NCBI GenBank assembly: GCA_018466975.1
Contig: CM031558.1
Location: forward strand, 2,604,001 to 2,668,000
Reading direction: 5' to 3'
Length of the DNA stretch: 64,000 nucleotides
DNA from: Sparassis latifolia
Lineage: Eukaryota > Basidiomycota > Agaricomycetes > Polyporales > Sparassidaceae
Under the pieces are notes generated by a model. It made no database searches and was not told the DNA's origin. It saw nothing but the letters and a program-made list of their open reading frames with translations. Shown here one piece after another: positions 21,943-39,021 of this stretch (within the stretch, counting starts at the first letter, position 1; every line of letters starts with the position of its first letter). Made by a program: the position numbers and the translations under genes.

Positions 21943-23476
21943 TCAAGCTGGATGCAGACAATGCTTCATCAGCGCAGGAGGGGAGAAGTTCAGGATAGAA
22001 ACGCGCACCTGTTCATCAGTCTGACACACGAGCATCCGCTTCCCATCATCGTGGTTCGCGCCAACCTCAGCGACAACCCAGTCGCCTGAACCCACCTCCG
22101 CGTTAGCTTTCTCGTCTATCACGAACCCAAGACATGCGACCTTCCTGGCAACCTCCTCGCGCAGCTCCACACTGTGCTCGCCAATCCCGCCCGAAAACAC
22201 AAGCGCGTCAACCTTCCCGCGAAGCTTGACAAAATACGAGCCGAGGTACCCAACAATGCGGTCGACGAACAGATCGAATGCTAGCCGATACTTCTGTTCG
22301 CCGTCCCATCCGCCGCTCGCGTCCGGGCCAGCCTCCTTCATCTTGCGCACGATGACCGCAAAGTCCGCGGTGCCCGTGAGCGCGGCCCAGCCCGCGCGGC
22401 GGTTGAGAATGTCCTCCGCCAACGTGACGTGCACGTCCACCGCCAGGCGCCGGTCGTGGGTGATGCGCCCCGCGCGATTCGTATAGTGGAAAATAAGCGA
22501 CGGGTCCACTGTCCCGCTGCGCGTCGCGCCCGGCAGCCCGTTCAGGGGCGTCAGCCCCATCGTCGTGTCGTACGCCTTGCCGTTCTTGATCACGCAGACG
22601 GATGCGCCCGAACCGAGGTGCATCACGATCAGGTTCATCTCGGACGGGTCCTGCGACAAATTAGCATTGTGGAGAGTAGAGTAGAAACAGGTGTGTACCT
22701 TCTGCAGATACTGGCTGACTGCCTCGAGGATATACGAGTCTGTGCAGAGAGGTGAGTGCGGCACGACAACAATACATCAGGCAGTACGCACAACTCAGCC
22801 CATGGAAGCCGTACTTCTTCAGGCCCCGCTTCTTTGCAATGTCCTGGCGGATGGCATAGCTGGCGATATGTTCCGGGATGGGTCGGTGGAACAATGTGTC
22901 GAAGTACGCAATTGAATTGGCTCTAGGTAGGGCCACGATGCACGCTTCCATGACCGACAATGCTCCACCATTGTGTCTAAGGCATACATGAATCAGTAAC
23001 CCCTCTTCGAGCTGCATCAAGCACACGGGTTCAAGAACTCACAGCGGCGCGAGATCCGACAGCGTCTCGATATGGTGGTAGCTCTCCTCCGTGATCACGA
23101 CAGGCTCCAAGTAGTCGCCGCCATGGACAACACGGTGACATACGTGCACAATTTCAGTGCGGTCAATGCTCGCCTCTTCTTTGAGGTAGTCAAGAAAGTG
23201 AGAGAACGCGGTTGCGTGGTCCTTGATAGACTCGACGGGCTGCTTGTTCGCCTCACGGCCCTCCCGGTGCGAAACGAGGGAGAAGGTGAAAGACGCGGGA
23301 GGAGCAGAGATATTCGAGACATTCGAGGTTAGCAGGAGAGACACAACGTCGTGAGTGGACCCCTTTTCAGGCGCTATGTCCGAGACGCGGTGGAAAAGTG
23401 AGATTTTGAGTGAGGAAGAGCCAGCGTTGACCGCGAGAATTAGGCCGCTCTGGGGCGTATGTGCCGGGGTAGACAT
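21943..23476 (-). CDS. Acetate kinase
   Basis: Exons 23476..23043, 22976..22792, 22739..22699 and 22650..21943 (introns 66, 52 and 48 bp), 455 residues. Acetate kinase converts acetyl phosphate and ADP to acetate and ATP; in fungi it is normally paired with phosphoketolase. Motifs in order: LAVNAGSSSLKISLF, HRVVHGG, YFDTLFHRPIPE, YGFHGLSYSY (rebuilt across intron 2), HLGSGASVCVI, PLNGLPGATRSGTVDPS, LVFSGGIGEHS. The substrate-binding Arg and His, the catalytic Asp of FDT and the C-terminal Glu are present. The last exon is GC-rich compared with the surroundings. A TATA motif lies about 80 bp upstream of the ATG. No partner phosphoketolase gene is in the window. Confidence 0.93.
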
Positions 23477-23556
23477 GGGTTAACCTAGTCTCGGGACCAG
23501 CCGTTCGGAGTGCGAAAAAGACGTGTGAGAGGCACTACCTGAACGTGTGAATTTCG

Positions 23557-23564
23557 CATATATA
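23557..23564 (-). promoter_or_regulatory. TATA box of acetate kinase
   Basis: The minus strand reads CTCTATATATGCG, about 80 bp upstream of the start codon at 23476. Confidence 0.5.
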
Positions 23565-23936
23565 GAGGGGGGGTATGTCACGTTCACGTGAACAGATGCC
23601 ACAATGCGTCGCGCGGACGCGACCTGGCTGTATGCACTGTAGCTAGCTGCTGTACTACGTTCCCTACTAGACCCTTCATTTCCCGGGTGCTGTGCGCCAT
23701 GCCCCACGACAATAATTTATGTAGTCTACTGTCGGAACTTAATCAAGGCAGCACTGTTCTCGACAACAATCTGCTGGATGATCCTAAGGGAAGTGTCTTC
23801 TCGGCACCCATGCCAGCAACTATGGAACAGTCGAGACCGAGTAGGAGAGCCTCTGTGACGTCCACCTGCCATCTGTACGGTGCCTTCATGTGGCTCTCAC
23901 CACCTCGATAATTTTGTTATGAGTCACGCAGGGCCC

Positions 23937-24150
23937 ATCAGGAAAACTCAACTTTTACTTAAAGGTGTCCTTATGTGACTTAAATGCACTTATGGGTCTT
24001 AAATAAGGTAAAAAAAGGACAAAAAGTCCATAAGTCATATTTCCTTAGAGACTTAAGAGTTGACTTTTGGAAACTTATAGGCCTTAAATAAGGCAAAAAA
24101 GGACAAAAAGTCGGAATAAGTCCCATAAGTAAAAGTTGGATTTTCCTGAT
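23937..24150. mobile_element. MITE-like palindromic element, copy 1
   Basis: It begins ATCAGGAAAACTCAACTTTT and ends AAAAGTTGGATTTTCCTGAT, a near-perfect terminal inverted repeat of about 25 bp. The inside holds two copies of a CTTAAATAAGG-AAAAAAGGACAAAAAGTC motif. There is no coding capacity. Related termini occur at 33946-34157 and 51852-51970. Target duplications are not clear. Confidence 0.75.
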
Positions 24151-24477
24151 AGGTAGAGTTGTACCCATGCTTGTTTGTGGCTTCAGCTCGCACTGCTTGA
24201 AGTATTGTTGTCAACTCGGGATACGCACGGGCCTTGGCCGGAGGAGCTTTTGACTCCCGATCAAGTGAGTGGTACTTTGCTGTGGTTCATCAGGTGTGGC
24301 AAAAGGGAAAATACGCTGGGCTATCACAGTTGTTCATTGATATCAAATTTATGATAGTGGGTTAAGGACGCCTGAGCTATACGTGTGTCTTGTTGTCTGA
24401 AGTCAAATGGGGAGTCTGCACAATACAGATGGGGAAATGTGGGGGGGATGCCTAGCAATCGTGTGCAAGGGCTTGCA

Positions 24478-24680
24478 TTCTTTCTTTTGATACAATATCT
24501 ACAACCAGTGCAGGGCTCAATGGGTTTTCTTATACAAGGCCTACAACCAGTGCAGGGCTTTCCGAGTCTTCATCATCTTCCTCTCCGTGTGCCTACAACT
24601 GTGTGCAGGACTTACCAAGTCTTCATCGTCTTCCTAACTGGGTGCCTACAACCATGTGCAGGGCTTACCGAGTGCACATG
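24478..24680. repeat. Tandem repeat, ~50-70-bp units
   Basis: CTACAACCAGTGCAGGGCT-like units occur four times (near 24499, 24541, 24592 and 24647), three followed by a related TACCGAGT/CCAAGTCTTCATC segment. No gene here. Confidence 0.6.
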
Positions 24681-24834
24681 TCCTAAATGATGTGCCTGGC
24701 CAATAACTTTCCTACATGCTTTCCGAGAACTTTTCGAGAATGGTTTGAGTACCTAACAACCGTGTGCTAAACTACCCAAAAAAGACTATACGAGAGTGCA
24801 GTAGTTGTGTTCAGAACAACTCACTGCCTGCACT

Positions 24835-25474
24835 TGTTACGCGGCAGCGAAACACGAGCGTCTAGTCGAGTCGTCACGAGACAAGGTCTTAGTCTAAGAC
24901 ACAAGTCCGTTCTAGTGACACTTCTGGCGATGTCCTCGCACTGAAGGTCAATCAGAGTTCGTTCTTATGACTCGTAGTAGCTGTCTGCTACTGACGGTCG
25001 ATCTCAGTCAAAGGCAAGTGAAAAGCTGGTTTAATGGTAACCAGGTCGAGATGGGGATCCAGCTCGACGAGGTTGACTACTTATACAAAAGGTATCCGCA
25101 GTACTATGCAGTAATACGGGATCGTTCATTGGCTAGATAAGGTGAAACAATGTCTGGGCAAGGTAACAGCGAGGAAGTAATATGTATGGGAAAGCTGAGT
25201 AAGATCGTGAGAGGTAATCAGTACTAATGGGGAATAACAAGTCGTGTATCAGAACGAGGTAAAGATGAGGCATACATGCATGTCTTGCATGTGTGATAAG
25301 AAGGTCCGGAGTTGGATCCGGTGTACCCCTAGACTAGGGGTTCTGGACATCTGGGTAGAGAATCGGAGGTTACGCTCCGATGAGTCACGTGTTGGATCAT
25401 GTGGTCTGGTAAAAGTAAAGGGAACGAAGAAAGGAAAAAGAAAAGATGCGCCATAACTGAGGAGCATTGTAACA
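24835..25474 (-). repeat. 3' LTR of the chromovirus
   Basis: 640 bp, TGTTAC to GTAACA. Compared with the other LTR it keeps more CpG sites. Confidence 0.92.
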
Positions 25475-26691
25475 TCAGCTCCCGTCTAACATTTCTTGTC
25501 CCACAAGAAATATTTGTAGTCTTCATCGTCGTCGGGACAGTCCCGGACATAATGATCACCTCCACATCTGTAGCACATCCTTCGGCCAGTTCGTGGTCCT
25601 TGTTCATGCGTACGTCCATCACGATAGGGATGACTGCGACGCGAAGAAGTCGATGCGTGTGAGAAGGAGGGTTGCGATAATGGGGATTGACCTGTAGGTA
25701 CGTGTGAACGAGGGGCGAGGTCGAACAGGAATTGGTTCTGGTGATGAACGAGGAGTGGATGCGGGTCTCCCATCAATGGTGTATCCGAGGATGTGCCCGA
25801 TGTCTTCGTCCCCATGCTCCCTCCAGATCTCCTGTGCTGTACGACTGACTGTACTGCGCATCAGAGACCAGACTTGGTCGACTCTGGTTCGGGCTCTACT
25901 CGTCCTCTCCTCTGCTGCGATGAGCTCTTGTCTGGCCGTCTGCATCCACTCGACCATTTCTAATGCTCGTTGCATAGAAACCACCGCTTGTCAATCTTGC
26001 GGGCGATTTCGTAGGGCGACGAGAATATCTGTGAAGTCGACGGGGGTGCGGATGGCCGAGATCAGACGTGTAGCAAATTCTTGTTCGTCCGATGCATGAC
26101 TGAGTTCGATCGAAGGTGAAGGCGATGAAGCGTGGATGAAGGGTGTCTGTGTTCAGGAGGGTATTCCATTGACAAGCGTAGGTGATGCGGGGGTACTCAT
26201 AATCGTAGAAACGACTTCAGCGAGTATGTTGTGAACAAGGTCGTCTATAGCAGAAGTGGGCATTGGTGATACGTTGTTTTCTCCTCCCTTTATACCTTTC
26301 AGTCATTAAGGGAATCGCGGTTATCTGTGATGTGAAATAGAATGTCGTGGATGTGGGTAACAATCAAATAGATGAAAATCCATTGGGCGATAAAGAGCAT
26401 TCCCACGGAGATAAGAACTGCCTGGTCAGTTCCAGGCATCGTTCTGATCACCCCAGCCGTTAGCGTGTGGGTTGTCTCGTGTGAAGAGCGTGTGTTCGAC
26501 GAGTCATCTGATAAGGATTCGGTGGATGATCCAAAGGAAAGTGAGGGTTGTGCAGTGGAGGACGATTAGGAAGATAACTAGGAAGGCCGTCGTGGTAGTC
26601 ATTCCAGTTTCCTCATCCTCTACTCGATTCCCCTCATCCTTTTATATGCGTTGAGGGTCTGCTTTGCGTTCTGTAAATTGTGGGCAGGTTC

Positions 26692-30535
<3,844 letters not shown>

Positions 30536-30589
30536 CACATAGGCAATCTGTTCCTCTCTGGTTTCTTCCTTCGGCATCTCCTTCTTCTG

Positions 30590-31806
<1,217 letters not shown>

Positions 31807-31859
31807 ATCCAGCGTGGATAAATTCTCCTGTGTGACCTACGTCTACACGTAGACTGCAC

Positions 31860-32178
31860 ACCGTCCTTAACTAAGTGGGTTCATTCGTCGTCGGCTAACA
31901 AGCCTGTAGAGTGTCTTCTGTCTTCAAACTGATACACCTATTTGCTGATTGCTCGAGTGATTACCTCAGCCTCCTCGGCCTATTGGTCTCTCGGACAGAC
32001 CCCTCTCCGAAGATGAGTGATCAGTCTATCCCTTCAGCTACCTCGATTACAGAGTAATCTCAAACGGTGCTTTAGCAATCGAATCAGGTGTATCGTTTAG
32101 TCTTCAAGGTTCAGTCTGGTCGGTAGTTCGTTGTTAGACTTTTAGGAAGTCACAGAGAGTAATAAGATCTCGACCTAA
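31860..32178 (-). other. Untranslated leader of the retroelement
   Basis: Non-coding sequence between the 5' LTR and gag; no ORF of note. Confidence 0.6.
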
Positions 32179-32813
32179 TGTTACGCGGCAGCGAAACACG
32201 AGCGTCTAGTCAAGTCATCACGAGACAAGGTCTTAGTCTAAGACACAAGTCCGTTCTAGTGACACTTCTGGCGATGTCCTCGCACTGAAGGTTGATCAGA
32301 GTTCATTCTTATGACTCGTAGTAGCTGTCTGCTACTGATGGTCGATCTCAGTCAAAGGCAAGTGAAAAACTGGTTTAATGGTAACCAGGTTGAGATGGAG
32401 ATCCAGCTCAACAAGGTTGTCTACTTATACAAAAGGTATCTGCAGTACTACGCAGTAATACGGGATCGTTCATTGGCTAGATAAGGTGAAACGATGTCTG
32501 GGCAAGGTAACAGTGAGGAAGTAATATGTGTGAGAAAGCTGAGTAAGATCGTGAGATATAATTAGTACTAATGGGGATGACGAGTCGTGTATCAGAACGA
32601 GGTAAAGATGCAGCATACATGCACGTCTTGCATGTTGTGATAAGAAGAAGGTCCGGAGTTGGATCCAGTGTAACCCTAGACTAGGGGTTCTGGACGTCTG
32701 GGTAGAGAATCGGAGGTTACGCTCCGATGAGTCACGTGTTGGATCATGGTAAAATAAGGGGAACGAAAAAAGAAAAAAGAAAAGATGCACCATAACTGAG
32801 AAGCATTGTAACA
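32179..32813 (-). repeat. 5' LTR of the chromovirus
   Basis: 635 bp, same termini. It shows CA or TG at many positions where the 3' LTR has CG. Confidence 0.92.
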
Positions 32814-32818
32814 GCACT

Positions 32819-33159
32819 GAACTGACTTCATCAGGATCCTTTTGATTATGAGTAACAAGTTACAAACCCCTGACCCTTGAGGGTTATCTATACCCCTGCT
32901 CTGCACTACTGTATGGTGGTGATATCACCCCCAAAGGACACAAATGCCGTGGTTAACATAATCAAGATGAAGAAGACTATCTAAACTTGTCAACTGGTTT
33001 CTGACTAGCTTCAAGCTCGACATTTGCAGCGAGCCTCTTCTATACCCAGTGGTGACCTGGTGAAGGTCACTTGCAGCCTGTGTATGCTGTTGAACATCAC
33101 TGCAAATACAAGTGCGTGGAGTCGTCTGGACCACAAGTTCAACCTTCTGGACTTGAAGT
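32819..33159. other. Intergenic between retroelement and solo LTR
   Basis: No gene. Contains TTACAAACCCCTGACCCTTG, similar to the left flank of the hairpin at 36918-36950. Confidence 0.4.
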
Positions 33160-33800
33160 TGTTATAACACTCCTCAGTTATGGCACATCTTTTCTTTTTC
33201 TTTTCTTCATTCCCATTACTTTACCAGACCACATGATCCACCATGTGACTCATCGGAATGTAACCTCTGATTTCCCACCCAGGTGCTCAGAACCCCTAGT
33301 CTAGGGTTATACCGGATCCAACTCCGGACCTTCTTCTTATCACACATACAAGACAAGCATGTATACCTCGTCTTTACCTTATTCTGATACACAACTTGTT
33401 ATCCCCATTAGTACTGATTATCTCTCACGATCTTACTTAGCTTTCCCATACATATTACTTCCTCGCTGTTACCTTGCCCAGACATTGTTTCACCTTATCT
33501 AGCCAATGAACGATCCCGTATTACTATGTAGTACTGTGGATACCTTTTGTATAAGTAGTCGACCTCATCGAGCTGGATCTCCATCTCAACCTGGTTACCA
33601 TTAAACCAGCTTTTCACTTGCCTTTGACTGAGATTGACCGTTAGTAGCAGATAGCTACTGTGAGTCATAAGAACGAACTCTGATTAACCTTCAGTGCGAG
33701 GACATCACCAGAAGTGTCTCTTGAATAGACTTGTGTCTTAGACTAAGACCTTGTCTCATGACGACTCAACTTGACGCTCGTGTTTCGCTGCCACGTAACA
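33160..33800 (+). repeat. Solo LTR of the same chromovirus family
   Basis: 641 bp, TGTTATAACACTCC at the left and GCCACGTAACA at the right, the reverse complement of the LTRs at 24835 and 32179. It is flanked by a perfect 5-bp target duplication GAAGT (33155-33159 and 33801-33805), so it is an independent insertion reduced by LTR-LTR recombination. Confidence 0.9.
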
Positions 33801-33945
33801 GAAGTGTGCATTCGTTCACTGATATTTCAGTCAAGGTAGGATGTGACTTCTTGGAGGTCATGAGAATCTTGCCATGCTCCAAAGCGATTATGGGGAAGTT
33901 GGTATTCACACCACTGACACAGAGAAGATTGGCAAGGTACTCAGC

Positions 33946-34157
33946 ATCAGAAAAATCCCACTTTTCCTTAAAGACCTTTCGCTCTGAAAATTCTTATTTA
34001 AGACTATAAGTTCTCAAATAAGTCTCAATAAGTTGGATTTCAGACACTTAATATAATATGGCTTATACCCTTTTTGTCCTTATTTCCTTAAATAAGAACT
34101 ATAAGTCTGTTTAAGGCAGTTAAGTGTTCTCTTAAGAGAAAGTTAGGTTTTCCTGAT
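33946..34157. mobile_element. MITE-like palindromic element, copy 2
   Basis: It starts ATCAGAAAAATCCCACTTTT and ends GAAAGTTAGGTTTTCCTGAT, with internal CTTAAATAAG motifs. Same length class as copy 1 but diverged. Non-coding. Confidence 0.65.
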
Positions 34158-34440
34158 GAGGCTGTAGACTGTAGTGATCTTCCAAAATTCATAAAGTCGG
34201 TGAGTATTAAGCCTCTCCCTTTGTTAGACCCGATCTGTCTTCATATTACTGACTCATGACCTTTTCATCATCCCTATTATCAGTATCCTAGCTTACTATT
34301 ATTTTTACCCAATTTATAACATCCATACATTAATTGTCAACTACACGGAGGGACCTACCTCGACATAAGGAAACACTGCATGATAGTTATTGACAGCCAT
34401 GACTGAATGGTTATTATGTGATATAAGTGCAACCTCACAA

Positions 34441-34510
34441 ATTATGGATACAACAGAATTGATACAACAGATATTGATACAACAGATTATTGATACAACA
34501 GTAGTGATAC
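34441..34510. repeat. Minisatellite of TTGATACAACAG units
   Basis: Four or five imperfect units of (A)TTGATACAACAGAT. Confidence 0.65.
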
Positions 34511-34537
34511 ATGATGCAGGTTCATTTTAATTGCAAC

Positions 34538-36223
34538 TCACAAATCGATTTCTAGAGCATACACATTCAAAATGCTCTGCCACTTATCATCCCATTCTTT
34601 AGGGAACATGCATGTTGCCTGCTCATCACTCTGCATGACCAAGAAGCAGTGGATATGCGGTGAGAGGATAGATGCCATTCCGTTCGGTAGATGAAAGGCT
34701 TCTTCCAAGAACTTTAGCCCCTCCTCTTGGATGTGGTGTCTTTTTGCCAGTGTAAGCTGGAACACTGTGACATAGTTTTGATCATTCTCCTGCATGCACA
34801 TAAGCAAGTTGAACATTGTGTTGTTCTGCCCACTAGGTCGATAGTAGTGGTCGAGTTTGAAGTCCGAAATTGTATCATTCATCGAGAATAAGACGTCACG
34901 GAGTTCAGGGATCTGCATGGAGATAGCATAGGATTGTGTAGCGGTACTATGGGGGTTGTGTGAGTAGTAAATGTCTCTCATCTTGACTGATTTTTGCAAT
35001 AAGTGGATTGACCATGTCCCACCCTACACCAGATTGGGGTGCACGTGGGCGTCCATAATCTATCCTATGATTGATTTTGAGGAGGGATAACTAGCAAACA
35101 ATGCAGCAAATTCTGTGATCTGCTGAGCTTGACCTTGAAGATACATTTCCCACATCATCTCCATAACCTCATTGAAGATTACAAAAATGACATAAGATGC
35201 TCTGTTCTCAGGAAGCGACTGTACAAGGAAATTTTCTTCTCTGCTGTTCAGTCCATTCACAGCTCTGATGAGACCTTCATAATCTAAGGTTCCGATAGTG
35301 AGCTTAACAAGTGACTGATAGTTCATAATGCCATAGGGGAAGCATATCAGAAAGCATTGCGAGCTGATGGGCCAAACTTCTGATAAAATCAGTACAACTC
35401 TTCTTTGGTTGCCACATCATTCTTCTGGTGTGGATGACTGATAATGTGTTAAGTTTCCTTGTTTATGCATATAGCCGATGATACTCACACCATGACAATT
35501 TTCGCAAAACTCATAGGTTTTATAAACCAGCCACTCCGCAGATGTTCGCGACAAGGAGAAGTGACTTTGATGTGGAACCACGATGAGTATTCACTTCCTG
35601 TGGGGAAGCTGGGTTTTGTCATGAAGCGATTCAAGTCAAATAATGACCAGATATCATCTGATTCTCACTCCACTGAGTAAGAGATCTGGGTGGCTGGGAT
35701 ATTGTAAACACCAGATCCATAAAAGTAAAGAATGAACTCCGCAGTGTTCTGGTAGAAGGTGGGAAAACAGCACTGAAGCTGATAAGTCAGAATATAATAC
35801 AGGAATGTTGTCTTGCCTGTCAGCGATGATGTGAGTTCACTTTAACTAGAGTTCGCAAACGACACATGTACCTATGCCAGAATGACCAACTATAATCATA
35901 TTACCATCAGGTCTGTCCCAGCAAAGCACTGCACAAGCTTCCAACACCTTCACATACTCCTGACGTATCACCGCATTCTCCAACTTCCTGTCCTATGAAC
36001 AGGTAACGGGGATTAAAATGCAGGATGCAGGAATCTCCTCTTTCAGGTCATGACTGAAGGTATCATCCTACATGATGAGATTTTCAAAAGGGGCAAACAT
36101 TTCGCCACCCCACGCCTTCTTCCAGAAGTCCTTCACCACTAAATCGTGATTAGGAAATGATGAAAGAGGATGCTTTGAAGAACCAAACCACCTGAAGGTG
36201 ATGTGAGCCCCAGCAATGTTCAT
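34538..36223 (-). pseudogene. P-loop NTPase of an Agaricomycete-expanded family, decayed
   Basis: Reading leftward from about 36223: GAHITFRWFGSSKHPLSSFP, VVKDFWKKAWGG, then VIRQEYVKVLEACAVL and a Walker A GHSGIGKTTFLYYIL, which is rebuilt by removing an intron at about 35884-35825 (GTACAT to GACAG). The C-terminal frames 35326-35060 and 34999-34538 end with DEQATCMFPKEWDDKWQSIL. Similar architectures (N-terminal header, P-loop, C-terminal region) are numerous in Agaricomycetes and have been compared with Crinkler-type proteins; that link is inference. At least four stops lie outside clear introns, so the copy is probably dead. The 5' end may extend further. Confidence 0.55.
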
Positions 36224-36229
36224 GTTGGT

Positions 36230-37308
36230 TGTGGAAGCTCACCAAGAATTCATCTGTCCGATTGTTTAATCAAGGCCTGAACGCAATCAATTTTCCTAGG
36301 TTTACCGAGGTACAAAAAATAAACATGCACCACAGAGAGGCTTGAGGGTAGTTCAAAGGCGACTAGTGACCCAGAGCTTCATCAGAATGAAAGGAGACCA
36401 GTGGTGGTGTGGTCTGCGTGTAGTAGGCAATGATGAGAGTGGAAAGAGAAGAGGGCCTGGCTGACCTCTGTCTCTCTGCCTATCTCACTTCCCAGTCTGG
36501 CTGCTCCACAAGGAGTGGATAAGGCTGTTTCATGGCCGCCTAGTTGTAGGTCAGGGTAGAACAAACTGTCCAGGTTCTGCTTCGCAATCGCGTGATGGGA
36601 TTATCTGCCATTCTCATCTTTGGGTGGTTGTCCGTGACTCTGTCAGGTAACATACCAGATGTAGGTCGACTCACTATTGATGTGGCACTCAGGTGATGTT
36701 AGTCTCATACCAAGCACCATCTGTTCCACGTGGATGGTCTTGTATCAAGGTCCGGTTTTTACTAGGAGTCTGCAGGATGGGCAATTCATTACAAATCTGT
36801 TATCGTGAGTTACAACCAGGTTTCTTATCAATCAGTATCGCGTTGTAACTCCGGCTTCAAACCGGTAACAACTAGTCGTGCCACTCTGCAGACCTCTTCA
36901 ATAACCAGTACCTTGTTACAAACCCCTCTGACATTATCAGAGGGGTTTGTGTTGAACCTACAGGCGATGTGGCACTCAGGCGATAGATGTAGCGATGGCC
37001 CAAAAATTAATTAATTTAATTTAATTTAATTTAAATAATTCATGTTTCACTTTTCTAGCTGGCAAATCCGGGAATTTGCAGGGTTTCTGGAACGAATATT
37101 AATTTGATTGGTATTAATGGCCAAAATGTCCACCAGATGTGGGATGCATAAAGTGCAAGAACAGGAACACAAAATAATGTTACAGTACCAACCGTCGCCG
37201 AGCACGACGTAATTGGCGTTCCCGTTGTGTCCTTGCCACTCAACCTCCTTAAAGCGATGTCTGTCTTGATTAGAGCCAAGGGTCTACTAGCCTGAGCTGG
37301 TCGTCAAT
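36230..37308. other. Intergenic with hairpin and direct repeats
   Basis: No gene. GATGTGGCACTCAGGTGAT at about 36678 recurs as GATGTGGCACTCAGGCGAT near 36967. An AATTT-rich simple repeat lies at 37006-37037. Confidence 0.5.
36918..36950. repeat. Perfect 14-bp inverted repeat (hairpin)
   Basis: ACAAACCCCTCTGA, a CATTA loop, then TCAGAGGGGTTTGT. Perfectly paired arms; function unknown. Confidence 0.7.
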
Positions 37309-38014
37309 TCAATAGCCCCCCAATGGCATTCCCCCCATCAGAGCAACCTCTCCCTTGATCAGGTTGTCCTTCGACTGTTCGTTTGACCTATGGCTTCTCT
37401 CGAGGACCAAGAACGACAGGATAACGGTATCGCGGATTTCGAGTGCGGGTGGCATAAATAAGAGCTGTGCAGGGGTCCAGGTAGAGTTTTTTGGATCAGA
37501 CTTGGGATCTCTCCGCGATCTCTCGAACCCCGCGATAGGTTCCTTAAAGCCATCATCCTCTGTATGGAGCTAAGGTCGATAACGAAAATTAATACCGCTG
37601 TGGAACCCGGACGCTATGGACCAACCTGGAGGGCCATCCCCGGTGAGTTTCCCTTCCACTTGTACTTCCGGCCCTTGTCGTCCTTGAACGAAACGTCACT
37701 ATCAGGAGTGGATGAGAAACAGCAGATATACACATGGTAATAGGTACTCACTCCACGAATGGAATGATACTCTTGTGAAGCCATTTGCTCAGAGGGATGA
37801 GCGGCTGGTCACCTAGCGCGACCCTGTCAGAGGAGATGTAGTCGGTCCATACGTACGCCGCAAGTACATGGTCTTGGGGGTCGAACACGCGAGTCGTGGA
37901 CGCGTTCTTGCCGTGCTCGGTGTACACGACGTAGAGAACGTTACCGTCCTCATCGGTGATCTTGGTGTTGCATGGATTGTCTGGCTGTAGTGTGAGTCTT
38001 GTGAGTTCCGACAT
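37309..38014 (-). CDS. DUF6593 domain protein
   Basis: Exons 38014..37752, 37698..37626 and 37569..37309 (introns 53 and 56 bp), 198 residues. DUF6593 is a basidiomycete family resembling the tubby/LURAP (phospholipid scramblase-like) fold. Visible: LTLQPDNPCNTKITDEDG, VLYVVYTEHG, ISSDRVALGDQPLIPLSKWL, then DDKGRKYKWKGNSPG in exon 2, and IAGFERSR, PPALEIRDTVILSFLVLERS and a Gly-rich end GGMPLGGY in exon 3. The donor of intron 2 (GTTGGT) is weak, but using it removes an in-frame TAG and restores the domain. The start MSELTRLTL is preferred over an in-frame start further upstream. The cellular role is unknown. Confidence 0.85.
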
Positions 38015-38429
38015 GTTGTCAGTGCGCAATGTCGCTGCGCAAGGCAAGCTGCTTTAAATCTGAACCAGAGGCTGTACAGGTGCCTACTGCGGGGAAATAG
38101 ATGAGCGCTCATCTGAGCGGGGATTCTTATCATTGGCAGGCATTACCGGGAAATGGCCTGCGGTCTGTCAAACTTAGTTGTCCACACCTTGGCCGCGATC
38201 ACTGAGATGCCACTGCAAGTTCTTGCTCGGAGAGCAAGCCCTTTCCTAAGTGACAACCGTGTTGATACAAAGTGATTGTGCACGGTTCGTTTTGCACAGT
38301 CATAGGTGTAATTTGGCAACTCTTACCTCATCCGGATATCCTCCTTTTCGTGACCATCTACCGAACCACATGACGAAGACACCGGTAGCGCGAGGCATGA
38401 GCTGATCTGTCTGAACGGGACGGAACAAC

Positions 38430-39021
38430 AAGGTCAAGTCCACCGGGATTGTTGAGGATGAGGACCATCCGGACAATGCGACCGACGACTCGGAGATGCA
38501 GGCGACGATTGGGCGACGACGCTGCTCTTCGCATAGCCGATCGGTCTCTGCAAGGGCGTAGACACCGTACCCTGAGACGGACAATGAGGCCTCGGCATCC
38601 AATCCGCTCTCAACGCGAGCCGAAGAAGGTGAAGAAAGGGTAGTAAGAAAAGGGTGCTATGATCCCGCCGCGTCCACCAAGAAGTCTAGAAGTAAGGCTG
38701 CGCTGGCTGCAGTAGAAGTCGAGGGTGCCCACTATGCCCGCGCCGGGTCCGGGGTCCCCACTGTGGCCGACCAATCGTGCCCGGACAGACATGAAGGAAG
38801 AATGCATTCTACAGTACGTCGTGAGTTTTCATCCACATTCTCCACAGCGATGTGCCACTTATTCCCCTTGATTGGTGAAGCCTGAGGCCCTAGTCCTCGG
38901 GCCCCTCGATCCCACATTCCGTGAGCTTGTGGACGAGGTATATCGCAAACAGCGCAAGGAGGCCGAGCCCGCGTTTTGTGAGAGTCTCCAAGTCGTGGAT
39001 GGGACCGGCACCACACTCTAA
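38430..39021 (+). other. Possible small gene, unrecognised
   Basis: A plus-strand frame gives KKSRSKAALAAVEVEG up to a GTGAGT donor at about 38821. After a possible acceptor near 38848-38880 another frame gives LGPLDPTFRELVDEVYRKQR, ending TAA at 39021. The first frame contains a TAG further upstream. No family is recognised; it may be a decayed gene. 39022-39983 shows nothing supportable. Confidence 0.25.

Noticed and set aside
22429..22755. Arg/His-rich plus-strand ORF
   Set aside because: Antisense of GC-rich acetate kinase exon 4.
36918..36950. Helitron 3' end
   Set aside because: A hairpin is present but no CTRR terminus follows at the expected distance, and no Rep/helicase gene is in the window.
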